NCBI GenBank assembly: GCA_020846105.1
Contig: JADLEN010000089.1
Location: 1 to 5,075, forward strand
Reading direction: 5' to 3'
DNA: 5,075 nucleotides
Source: Chitinophagaceae bacterium
Lineage (GTDB): Bacteria > Bacteroidota > Bacteroidia > Chitinophagales > Chitinophagaceae
The notes beneath the pieces were generated by a model that was not told where the DNA came from, searched no databases, and saw only the letters and a list, made by a program, of their open reading frames with translations. The position numbers and the translations under genes were made by a program. Below are positions 1 through 5,075 of this stretch, in pieces (the first letter of the stretch is position 1; every line of letters starts with the position of its first letter).

Positions 1-123
1 ACGTTCACGGTGGGTCACATTGGTATTGTGCTTGCCATGCTTGCTGTTGCAGCAATTAGCTTTTTGTTTTGTTTGGCATTGTGCATTGGCAGTGGTGATG
101 CTGAAAAGTGCTATTGCACCCAT
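1..123 (-). CDS. Small exported Cys/His-rich protein, N-terminal part, cut by left edge; start possibly disrupted
   Basis: I do not recognise this protein. The frame is open for 41 codons from the ATG at 123-121 to the window edge. It begins with a hydrophobic stretch (MGAIALFSITTANA) followed by Q, which looks like the core and cleavage site of a Sec signal peptide (A-N-A before Q15). The exported part that can be seen is polar and rich in Cys, His and Lys: C16, an adjacent pair C24-C25, H29, H32 and H38. Such a composition could bind metal, but that is inference. From this ATG the signal peptide has no positively charged n-region. A better start, ATG AAA CAG (M-K-Q), lies in the same frame at 141-133 but is separated by a TGA at 132-130. 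The gene may therefore be a pseudogene, carry a sequencing error, or really start at 123. The nearest gene upstream is ung, 112 bp away. Confidence 0.45.
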   Translation of the reverse strand, partial: MGAIALFSITTANAQCQTKQKANCCNSKHGKHNTNVTHRER

Positions 124-191
124 TAAAATTCACTGTTTCATAATTGTGGTGTTTTTTAAAAAAAGTGATTAATAAAATACTATTGCACCAT
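95..191 (-). repeat. Imperfect direct repeat of about 28 nt, two copies (165-191 and 95-123)
   Basis: Read on the minus strand, 191-165 begins ATGGTGCAATAG and 123-95 begins ATGGGTGCAATAG. Both continue with a TTTT run and end in ATCAC. Allowing two one-base gaps, most of the 27-29 positions agree. The strongest identical core is the plus-strand decamer CTATTGCACC at 111-120 and 180-189. The right copy is intergenic and partly inside the 184-203 hairpin, while the left copy encodes the signal-peptide start of the left-edge protein. This could be the remnant of a local duplication around the gene start, but chance similarity in AT-rich sequence is not excluded. Confidence 0.35.
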
Positions 192-203
192 AGACGTGGT
201 GCA
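184..203 (-). terminator. Hairpin downstream of ung, possible weak terminator
   Basis: A perfect 7-bp inverted repeat, TGCACCA and TGGTGCA (184-190 and 197-203), surrounds a 6-nt loop. It begins 32 nt after the ung stop codon. On the minus strand it is followed by ATAGTATTTTATT, which contains only a broken, short T run. It could end the FAHD1-like/exported protein/ung transcript inefficiently, or act as an mRNA 3'-end stabiliser. The same inverted repeat could instead be an operator for the left-edge gene. The rest of the 142-235 gap is AT-rich, and I see no clear promoter in it. Confidence 0.35.
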
Positions 204-235
204 GCATCCTAAGTTTAAAAAACCAATTGTGAAAA

Positions 236-913
236 CTATGCCAAGGACCAATTGATAGGCTGCAAGCCCTTGCTAATAAGCCAATCATTGGTGCTGCTAA
301 AATGCTTGCAACCAAAAAAGCCGTTGTACGCCGATAATGGCGAGGGGTGCGCAGCCTGAAGAATAAGGTGCTTGCTCGTATCTATGAGTGGGGCTTTGCT
401 TGGAGCAAACTTGCCCCAAAGCAAAAACACAACATGCTCTTTTTGGTCAGATACTTTTTTGATAACAGCATCGGTAAAAATATGCCAGCCTATCTTGCTG
501 TGCGACATCGGTTTATTGGCTGCCACCGTTAAAGATGCATTGAGCATGAGGATGCCTTGCTGGGCCCAACGGCTCAGGTTGCCAGTGTTGGGTATGGCTA
601 TGCCTAGGTCTGTTTTTATTTCTTTAAAAATATTGGCCAAAGATGGTGGCGGGGCTATGCCGTCTGGTACCGAAAAGCAAAGCCCATGAGCTTGCTGCGG
701 GTTGTGGTAAGGGTCTTGCCCAAGGATTACAACTTTTACTCGCGTTAATGGGCAAAGGGTAAATGCGTTGAAAATATCTTGCTCATTGGGGTAAATGGTA
801 GTGCCAGCCTTTTTTTCTGCGCTTAAGTATTCGCTGATTTTGTGGAAATAATCTCGGTCAAATTCCTCACGCAATGCAGCTTGCCAAGAGGCTTCTATCT
901 GGGCAATATGCAT
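236..913 (-). CDS. ung: Uracil-DNA glycosylase (family 1)
   Basis: This enzyme removes uracil from DNA by cleaving the N-glycosidic bond, starting base-excision repair of deaminated cytosine or misincorporated dUMP in the cytoplasm. The 225 residues match the usual family-1 length. The water-activating loop GQDPYH is at 65-70 with catalytic Asp67, followed by N-P-Q-Q-A-H-G-L. The Pro-rich loop (PPPS, 88-91) and the uracil-recognition strand LMLNASLTV (122-130, with Asn125) follow. The DNA-intercalating segment HPSPLSA (189-195) carries the catalytic-site His189 and Leu193, and a G-F-F-G-C-K-H-F-S tail follows it. All hallmark motifs are intact. The ATG at 913 lies 13 nt after the preceding exported-protein gene and has no Shine-Dalgarno sequence, which is usual for Bacteroidota. 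The gene ends in TAG and is probably the last of a three-gene unit, so its expression may depend on the upstream FAHD1-like gene's promoter. Confidence 0.97.
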   Translation of the reverse strand: MHIAQIEASWQAALREEFDRDYFHKISEYLSAEKKAGTTIYPNEQDIFNAFTLCPLTRVKVVILGQDPYHNPQQAHGLCFSVPDGIAPPPSLANIFKEIKTDLGIAIPNTGNLSRWAQQGILMLNASLTVAANKPMSHSKIGWHIFTDAVIKKVSDQKEHVVFLLWGKFAPSKAPLIDTSKHLILQAAHPSPLSAYNGFFGCKHFSSTNDWLISKGLQPINWSLA

Positions 914-926
914 AGCAGAAGGTTAT

Positions 927-1418
927 TTATTTGCTTGCTTTTTTAAGTCGCAAAATGCAAAAGCTGCCGCAAATAGTTTCCTTGCCTTTAAATTTCAATA
1001 GCTCTTGTTTCATTGTTTGGCTAAGCATAAAGGTATGGTCGCCGTTGAGGCTTGGCGAAAAAGAAAAGGAAATTACGTTGGAGGTTTGGTGCAATGGTTG
1101 TTGCTCTTTTTGAATAAGCGGTTGTTGGTCGGGGCCATACAGGCTGAGGTTCATACGCTTGCTACGTGTGTTGCCTATCATTACTATCTGATAAAATGCG
1201 CCTGCCTGCATTCTTGTAACTATTGGAAAATCTTCGCGAGAATCCATACTGAGCATAGCATCATTTATTACCTCAAAACCTTGCTTTAATAGGCTTTCCT
1301 TCAGCTCGCTTGCCTGCACCAACAGGTTGGCGTCTTTACAGCCTATTTTAGGACGATTGGTTTGCGCGGAAAGCTGCAAAGAAATTAAAAAGCAAAGTGT
1401 GGTAAGGATGCTGCGCAT
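927..1418 (-). CDS. Exported protein of unknown function
   Basis: I do not recognise this 163-residue protein. It starts with a clear Sec signal peptide: Arg2, a hydrophobic core over roughly residues 4-16, and L-S-A before Q19 as the likely cleavage point. There is no lipobox, so the product is probably periplasmic or secreted. The mature part has Cys27, a predicted helix around 30-50, and then alternating strands (about 73-82, 88-94, 114-121, 127-133). These strands include L-S-L-Y-G-P-D and G-D-H-T-F. The pattern resembles small beta-sandwich (PPC-like) domains, but I would not assign a family on this basis. Cys150 and Cys154 near the C-terminus could form a disulfide with each other or with Cys27. 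The basic tail is RLKKASK. The start is 10 nt after the FAHD1-like gene and the stop 13 nt before ung, so co-transcription is very likely; a functional link to either neighbour is not evident. Confidence 0.85.
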   Translation of the reverse strand: MRSILTTLCFLISLQLSAQTNRPKIGCKDANLLVQASELKESLLKQGFEVINDAMLSMDSREDFPIVTRMQAGAFYQIVMIGNTRSKRMNLSLYGPDQQPLIQKEQQPLHQTSNVISFSFSPSLNGDHTFMLSQTMKQELLKFKGKETICGSFCILRLKKASK

Positions 1419-1428
1419 AGTTGGGTTG

Positions 1429-2040
1429 TTATTTTATAAGACAAGTCAGTATTTCTTGACCCTCTAAAGTGCCTGTCAATTGGTCTGTAACGCTTAGTGA
1501 GCCTACACCGCTTGGTGTGCCCGTAAATATTAAATCGCCAATATTGAGGGTGAAAAATTGGGAGGTGTAAGCAATGATTTTGTCTATCGAAAAAAGCATG
1601 TCGCTTGTATTGCCCACCTGCTTTGTTTCCCCGTTTATTTTAAGGTCAAAATTCAGATTTTGAATCTTAGTTTCTTTAGTTATAGGCAAAAAGCTACCCA
1701 CAGCTGCTGAGTGGTCAAACGCTTTGGCTATCTCCCAAGGAAGTCCTTTTTCTTTTTGTTTTTGCTGTATATCTCTGGCTGTAAAATCTATACCCAAGGT
1801 CATTGCATTGTAATAAGTGTGTGCAAATTTTTCTTGGATATATTTTCCGTTTTTACACATCCGTACTACAAGTTCACATTCGTACTGCAAATCATTGGTG
1901 TACTCTGGATAATAAAGCGGTTTGCCATCGGCCAATAAGGCTGTTTTAGGCTTCAAAAAAATAATAGGTTCGGTAGGTACTGCGTTGTTTAGTTCTTTGG
2001 CATGCTCGGAGTAGTTGCGCCCGATACAGATTATTTTCAT
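1429..2040 (-). CDS. Fumarylacetoacetate hydrolase family protein, FAHD1-like (acylpyruvase / oxaloacetate decarboxylase type)
   Basis: This is a compact FAH-fold enzyme of 203 residues, the single-domain size typical of the FAHD1 and bacterial 2-hydroxyhepta-2,4-diene-1,7-dioate isomerase group. GRNYSEHAKEL (7-17) aligns with the matching segment of human FAHD1 as I remember it, so His13 and Glu16 would be its catalytic His-Glu dyad. Metal ligands are visible as Glu54 and Glu56 (Y-E-C-E-L) and Asp85 (G-I-D-F-T-A-R-D). The substrate-side Lys106 lies in G-L-P-W-E-I-A-K. The C-terminal signature GDLIFTGTPSGVG spans 168-180. FAHD1-type enzymes hydrolyse acylpyruvates and decarboxylate oxaloacetate using Mg2+ or Mn2+; related members tautomerise oxaloacetate. 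The true substrate here is inferred, and no aromatic-degradation genes lie nearby. The ATG at 2040 is the first gene after a 47-bp gap holding a -7-like box, so it probably heads the unit with the exported protein and ung. Confidence 0.92.
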   Translation of the reverse strand: MKIICIGRNYSEHAKELNNAVPTEPIIFLKPKTALLADGKPLYYPEYTNDLQYECELVVRMCKNGKYIQEKFAHTYYNAMTLGIDFTARDIQQKQKEKGLPWEIAKAFDHSAAVGSFLPITKETKIQNLNFDLKINGETKQVGNTSDMLFSIDKIIAYTSQFFTLNIGDLIFTGTPSGVGSLSVTDQLTGTLEGQEILTCLIK

Positions 2041-2063
2041 AAAATAGTTTATGGTATTGTTTG

Positions 2064-2071
2064 CAAAAGTA
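2064..2071 (-). promoter_or_regulatory. Bacteroidota-type -7 box upstream of the FAHD1-like gene
   Basis: On the minus strand this reads TACTTTTG, an exact match to the TAnnTTTG -7 consensus of the Bacteroidota primary sigma factor. It lies in the 47-bp gap after tilS and leaves about 23 nt to the ATG at 2040. The -33 element is poor: the nearest TTTG (2097-2100, inside the end of tilS) is 25 nt away instead of about 19-20. The unit may thus have a weak promoter of its own, and read-through from tilS is also possible. Confidence 0.45.
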
Positions 2072-2087
2072 ATAGTTGCATTTTTAT

Positions 2088-3422
2088 TTAGTGCGGCAAA
2101 AAATGAATTTGTAACATTTTCTTAGTGTTAGACTTTACTTTGTATCGTTCGTCTTGCCTATGCGCTGCAATCCATACTATTTTTTTGTCCGATTCGATGA
2201 GCCATATTTTCTCTTTTTGGTGAATGGGCACTTTATTATCTACTAAATATTTGCTGAGTTTCTTCTTTTTCATACCCATACCTAAGGGATAAAAATAATC
2301 GCCCAATCGCTTGCGCCTTATAAGCAATGGCCATGTAATCGTATCTATATCTACAAGCGCTATCTCTGGCTTGTCAGTTGTTATTTCATTGCCATCAACC
2401 ATCGAAAATTGGAAAATGCCCTCGGCGGTATGTATTGTTTCATTAGTGTCAGCAACTATTATATGGTCGGTGTCAATTGCTTCTTTTTTTGTGATAATTA
2501 AGAAGGCTCTGTTTTTAAAAACGCTGTATTCTTTTGCAGCCACATAGTGCCCCGATTCTCGCTCCATAAGTTTTAAAAGCTCTGGTATTTGTAGCGCCGT
2601 AAATCCGTATTGGGTAAAAAGTTCAAAGCAGATTTGCTGATAGGCGACTTTCTTTTTGAGCTTCAAAATTGGTATAAAAATGTCTTTGCCTCTTTGTTCT
2701 TTAAGGGTATTTATTTCTTTATTTACTGCATTTTTATAAATGATTTCGCTTTGGCCTACCCTGGCTATTGTGTTATTTATTTGGGCTATTGCATTCGGGA
2801 AAATGGCCTCTAATTCAGGTATGATATTGTGCCTAATTGCATTGCGTAGGTATTTCGTGCTTTGGTTAGATGCGTCTTCTCTATAGGGTATTTGTTGTTC
2901 GTGCACATATAGCTCTATCTGTGTGCGTGTAGCAAATAGTAAGGGTCTTATAATGTTGCCGCTTATGGGCAAGATGCCGTGTAGGCCTGCAATGCCTGTG
3001 CCTTTACATAGATTTATTAACAGTGTTTCGGCATTGTCATTGGCGTGGTGGGCAGTAGCAATAAAAGCATATCCGTGTTGCGCATACAATGCTTGAAACC
3101 AATTGTATCTTAGTAGCCTTGCACATTCTTGCACACCCATTTTTCGCATTGCCATTTCGGCTTTTGTATCAAAACGTATGTTGTGGCAAGGCACTTGATT
3201 TTGAACTGCCCAGCTTAGTACCAGCTCTTCGTCAAGTAAAGCATCTCCTTCACGCAATTGGAAATTGCAATGCGCGATTGCTATTTTGAAACCTTGCTTC
3301 AAAAGTATCGCTGCTAAAGCCATAGAATCCTTGCCACCACTTACAGCTACAAGAATCGTGCTTGATTTTTCGGCGCCTATATTTTCTTGCCAGTAAGATT
3401 CAAATTTAAGTTCCAATTTCAT
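2088..3422 (-). CDS. tilS: tRNA(Ile)-lysidine synthase
   Basis: TilS uses ATP and lysine to convert C34 of the CAU-anticodon tRNA(Ile) to lysidine, switching it from Met to Ile (AUA) decoding. It is an essential cytoplasmic tRNA modification in most bacteria. The 444 residues fit a TilS with a C-terminal domain. The PP-loop SGGKDS is at 28-33. N-terminal domain motifs follow in order: HCNFQLR (51-57), QECARLLRYNWF (98-109), ATAHHANDNAET (122-133), GTGIAGLHGI (141-150), IRPLL (158-162), and the EDASN...YLRNAIRH stretch (182-198). A less conserved middle region spans about 205-290. The TilS C-terminal domain is marked by RRKRLGD (369-375) and MKKKKLSKYLVDNKVP (384-399). All key motifs are intact. 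The ATG at 3422 starts 20 nt after the TPR gene with no recognisable promoter between, so the two are probably co-transcribed. The stop is TAA. Confidence 0.96.
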   Translation of the reverse strand: MKLELKFESYWQENIGAEKSSTILVAVSGGKDSMALAAILLKQGFKIAIAHCNFQLREGDALLDEELVLSWAVQNQVPCHNIRFDTKAEMAMRKMGVQECARLLRYNWFQALYAQHGYAFIATAHHANDNAETLLINLCKGTGIAGLHGILPISGNIIRPLLFATRTQIELYVHEQQIPYREDASNQSTKYLRNAIRHNIIPELEAIFPNAIAQINNTIARVGQSEIIYKNAVNKEINTLKEQRGKDIFIPILKLKKKVAYQQICFELFTQYGFTALQIPELLKLMERESGHYVAAKEYSVFKNRAFLIITKKEAIDTDHIIVADTNETIHTAEGIFQFSMVDGNEITTDKPEIALVDIDTITWPLLIRRKRLGDYFYPLGMGMKKKKLSKYLVDNKVPIHQKEKIWLIESDKKIVWIAAHRQDERYKVKSNTKKMLQIHFLPH

Positions 3423-3442
3423 TTTTTAATAGGTGGTGCTGC

Positions 3443-3760
3443 TTAGAGGTCTGTAAGGTCTTCTAAAGCATTTTGTAATTCGTTGTAAGCGTGTTGGTCG
3501 GCCTGTGCTTTTGCTGTTTTCATCCCTTGCTCATAAGTTACGATAGCATCCTCCATGGCTTCTAGCTTCTCTTGTAGCTTGCCTAGGTGGTAATAAGTGC
3601 CTACATAATTAGGGTCGTAGCTTCGGTTTTTTAAGAAATAGGTGAGTGCAAGTTCTAGCTCGTTTATTTTTACATATTCTAGTGCTAGTGCGTGATTTAA
3701 GAATAAATCATGTTCGTTTTCTTTGAGATAATTTTTTATTTTCTCGATTCTGTCGTTCAT
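3443..3760 (-). CDS. Small tetratricopeptide-repeat protein
   Basis: This is a cytoplasmic, mostly helical 105-residue protein with no signal peptide or membrane segment. Two TPR units are visible: about 20-50 (N-H-A-L-A-L-E-Y-V...A-L-T-Y-F...Y-D-P) and about 53-83 (T-Y-Y-H-L-G-K-L...A-I-V-T-Y-E-Q-G-M). A charged helix precedes them and an acidic tail follows (LEDLTDL). TPRs mediate protein-protein contacts; the partner is unknown. I chose the ATG at 3760. The frame is open up to a TTG at 3772, but that codon falls in the T-run of the terminator at 3771-3798 and would add only M-Y-R-K. The gene ends 20 nt before tilS, so the pair probably shares a transcript; a role with TilS is not implied by the sequence. 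No clear promoter is visible upstream. Confidence 0.88.
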   Translation of the reverse strand: MNDRIEKIKNYLKENEHDLFLNHALALEYVKINELELALTYFLKNRSYDPNYVGTYYHLGKLQEKLEAMEDAIVTYEQGMKTAKAQADQHAYNELQNALEDLTDL

Positions 3761-3770
3761 TTTTCTGTAC

Positions 3771-3798
3771 AAAAAAAGGGCAACAAAGTGTTGCCCTT
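3771..3798 (-). terminator. Strong intrinsic terminator after the EGF-like lipoprotein gene
   Basis: On the minus strand a 10-bp perfect stem, AAGGGCAACA and TGTTGCCCTT, with the 3-nt loop CTT, runs directly into seven T residues (3777-3771). It begins 19 nt after the lipoprotein stop codon at 3818. This is a textbook Rho-independent terminator for the minus strand. On the plus strand no T-run follows, so it is one-directional. It leaves only 10 nt before the TPR start codon at 3760. Confidence 0.9.
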
Positions 3799-3817
3799 GA
3801 TTAAAAATATAAATTTA

Positions 3818-4351
3818 CTATTGGGCTATTAAATCACCGTTGAAGTACAATTCTCCAGTTTTGTTACCATTAGTATATTCTAGTTCGTTTAACGAAATTG
3901 TTCTTTTTTCGGATACAGATGTGGGTGCTTTGATAGAAACGTTAACTACTGTAGTTACGTTGCCATTAATAATATCAGAGATTACAATATTGTTCGTTTT
4001 ATTTTCAATAATGCCTGTAAATATCCAATCAAATCTTCTACGGCGCACTACAGATAATTTCATTACATCGGTCGAAGCGTATACATCTACGGTGTCTTTA
4101 TGTGTAGGTTGGCCATTTCGAGGGTCGGTATAACCTGCATAAGTGCCAATATAACGGTCGGTTATTTTGTTCTCGCACTGAGGGCCATCAAAACCTGTAG
4201 GACAATTGCAGAAGTCTGCAGCACAAGTACCACCGTTCTGACATACAAGCGTGTCGCAGCTGTTTTTGGGAGCACAAGAGCTCATCAATAATACTGTAGA
4301 AACGGTAAAAATAGAAGCGGAAGAAAGAATAAACTTCTTAATGAATTGCAT
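3818..4351 (-). CDS. Lipoprotein with an EGF-like domain and a C-terminal beta-rich domain
   Basis: This 177-residue protein is probably an outer-membrane or periplasmic lipoprotein. A basic n-region (K5, K6) and a hydrophobic core lead to the lipobox LMSSC (22-26), with Cys26 as the lipidated residue. Next comes an EGF-like module with six cysteines: C32, C37, C43, C48, C50 and C59. The spacing is x4, x5, x4, x1, x8, with the typical N-G-G-T-C and G-F-x-G-P-x-C signatures. The third interval is shorter than the usual eight or so. Residues 64-177 are strand-rich: they start D-R-Y-I-G-T-Y-A-G, carry an RRRR cluster at 103-106, and end G-E-L-Y-F-N-G-D-L. That pattern resembles small lipocalin-like domains common in Bacteroidota lipoproteins. 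No acidic cluster follows Cys26, so a surface-export signal is not evident. The ligand is unknown. The gene has its own promoter and terminator and is probably monocistronic. Confidence 0.87.
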   Translation of the reverse strand: MQFIKKFILSSASIFTVSTVLLMSSCAPKNSCDTLVCQNGGTCAADFCNCPTGFDGPQCENKITDRYIGTYAGYTDPRNGQPTHKDTVDVYASTDVMKLSVVRRRRFDWIFTGIIENKTNNIVISDIINGNVTTVVNVSIKAPTSVSEKRTISLNELEYTNGNKTGELYFNGDLIAQ

Positions 4352-4373
4352 ACTTTGTTGGGTTATTTAGCTC

Positions 4374-4404
4374 TAAAATTATAAAAGACTAGTGATTTTA
4401 CAAA
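4374..4404 (-). promoter_or_regulatory. Bacteroidota-type promoter for the EGF-like lipoprotein gene
   Basis: On the minus strand, TTTG (4404-4401) is followed after exactly 19 nt by TAATTTTA (4381-4374). This matches the TTTG-N19-TAnnTTTG consensus of the Bacteroidota primary sigma factor at all but the last base. Transcription would start near 4367-4370, giving a leader of about 16-19 nt before the ATG at 4351. The stretch at 4408-4428, just upstream, is almost pure A/T, like an UP element. The remaining gap to thiL (4429-4466) holds nothing else I can support, including no clear thiL terminator. Confidence 0.65.
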
Positions 4405-4466
4405 TGTTTTCTTAAAATTAATTTAAAAGCAAGTGAAATGATAGGATTACAAACAGGGCCTATGGG

Positions 4467-5075
4467 CTAAAAAGCACGCCAACCCTGTGCTACCAATTTA
4501 TGTTTGTTGCCTTGTTTTGTTATTAATTGTGTGCCTTCTTCGGGTGGGGTTATGTAGCCTATTACACTTATCTGCTCGCTCAATACTATTTGCTCATAGT
4601 CTTCTTGTGCGATGGTAAATAACAGCTCATAATCCTCGCCACCATTAAGTGCGCAAGATGTGCCACTGAGCCCAAATTCCATAGCCATTTCTTTGGTTTC
4701 GTTATGTATGGGCAGTTTTTCATCATAAATAATGCAGCCTACATTGCTTTGCTTGCAGATGTGCAAAATATCGGAGCTTAGTCCGTCGCTTATGTCCATC
4801 ATTGCGCTCGGTTTGATACCCTTTTCTTGCAACCATTCTACCACATCTACTCTTGCCTCAGGTTTTAAAATCTTGCCTATTACGTGGGCTTTTTGTTGTA
4901 AGTCTGGCTGTACTTTAGGGTTTTCTAAGAATATTCTTTTTTCGCGCTCCAATAACTGCAAACCTATATAAGCAGCACCCAGGTCGCCTGTAGCACATAT
5001 CAAGTCGTTTACTTTTGCTTGGCTACGGGTTACATAATTGTCGTTTGTTACCTCGCCTATTGCAGTTACGCTTAT
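4467..5075 (-). CDS. thiL: Thiamine-monophosphate kinase, C-terminal 202 residues (start beyond right edge)
   Basis: ThiL phosphorylates thiamine monophosphate with ATP to give thiamine diphosphate, the last step of cofactor synthesis in the cytoplasm. The frame is open through the window edge. The in-frame TTG at 5003 is an internal Leu, because upstream codons encode I-S-V-T-A-I-G-E-V, then V-T-R-S-Q-A-K-V-N-D-L, a standard ThiL segment leading into GDLGAAYIGLQLLE. Further signatures are K-P-E-A-R-V-D, the AMMDISDGLSSDI block (substrate/Mg region of the AIR synthase-like fold), ALNGGEDYELLFT, and the terminal GWRAF. About 120-150 N-terminal residues, including the Mg-ATP-binding motifs, are missing only because of the window boundary. 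The gene ends in TAG, 115 bp before the lipoprotein gene, which has its own promoter. No other thi genes or TPP riboswitch are visible in this window. Confidence 0.95.
   Translation of the reverse strand: MSVTAIGEVTNDNYVTRSQAKVNDLICATGDLGAAYIGLQLLEREKRIFLENPKVQPDLQQKAHVIGKILKPEARVDVVEWLQEKGIKPSAMMDISDGLSSDILHICKQSNVGCIIYDEKLPIHNETKEMAMEFGLSGTSCALNGGEDYELLFTIAQEDYEQIVLSEQISVIGYITPPEEGTQLITKQGNKHKLVAQGWRAF

Noticed and set aside
347..689. Plus-strand open frames opposite ung (347-532 and 372-689)
   Set aside because: They lie wholly inside a well-supported minus-strand gene and show no family motifs or promoter; they are shadows.
1005..1289. Plus-strand open frame of 94 codons opposite the exported-protein gene
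   Set aside because: The minus-strand frame has a signal peptide and fits tightly between its neighbours; the plus-strand product has no recognisable features.
3761..3772. TTG start at 3772 for the TPR protein
   Set aside because: It lies in the T-run of the terminator and adds only four residues; the ATG at 3760 is the natural start.
3840..4291. Overlapping plus-strand frames opposite the EGF-like lipoprotein
   Set aside because: The lipobox, EGF cysteine pattern, promoter and terminator all support the minus strand.
4440..4466. Possible thiL terminator (ATAGG...CCTAT and the near-palindrome around CCTATGGG)
   Set aside because: Stems are only 3-5 bp, loops are unfavourable, and no T-run follows on the minus strand.
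30..4756. Hexamer GCTTGC recurring about eleven times on the plus strand, while its complement is rare on that strand
   Set aside because: Nearly all copies fall inside minus-strand genes, so codon and strand bias explain it. No longer conserved core surrounds the copies, so an uptake or Chi-like signal is not supported.
5001..5003. TTG as a start codon for a short ThiL-like protein
   Set aside because: The frame continues to the right edge with conserved ThiL sequence, so this codon is an internal Leu and the gene is simply cut by the window.
4467..5075. Thiamine link suggesting a TPP riboswitch in the window
   Set aside because: The thiL start is outside the window, and no THI-box-like sequence was seen in the 4352-4466 gap or elsewhere.

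Overview
The window looks like an ordinary chromosomal segment of a Bacteroidota bacterium, possibly near Chitinophagales, although the exact lineage cannot be fixed from this much sequence. Three things point there. Start codons have no Shine-Dalgarno sequence. Two promoter-like sites fit the Bacteroidota primary-sigma pattern (TTTG, about 19 nt, TAnnTTTR). The proteins include a short lipoprotein with an EGF-like module and signal peptides ending in A-Q. Base composition is AT-rich, by eye near 40% G+C. Every supported gene is on the minus strand, so transcription runs from high to low coordinates.

Layout in transcription order (right to left): the C-terminal 202 residues of thiamine-monophosphate kinase ThiL (4467-5075, start outside the window). 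Then a 115-bp gap with a good promoter, followed by a single-gene unit encoding an EGF-like lipoprotein (3818-4351), closed by a strong intrinsic terminator (3771-3798). Next come a two-repeat TPR protein (3443-3760) and tilS, tRNA(Ile)-lysidine synthase (2088-3422), 20 nt apart. After a 47-bp gap with a -7-like box comes a tightly packed trio: a FAHD1-like fumarylacetoacetate-hydrolase-family enzyme (1429-2040), an unrecognised exported protein (927-1418) and ung, uracil-DNA glycosylase (236-913), with gaps of 10 and 13 nt. Below ung lie a hairpin (184-203), an imperfect direct repeat, and the beginning of a small Cys/His-rich exported protein that runs off the left edge. That last gene has an in-frame TGA just after its natural-looking start.

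The genes are mostly housekeeping: DNA repair, tRNA decoding, thiamine cofactor synthesis and central-metabolite repair. I see no shared pathway linking them beyond probable co-transcription. There is no mobile element, CRISPR array, RNA gene or defence system, and I found no convincing new system. The points most worth a second look are the interrupted start of the left-edge gene with its nearby duplication, and the terminator that leaves only 10 nt before the TPR-tilS start codon.
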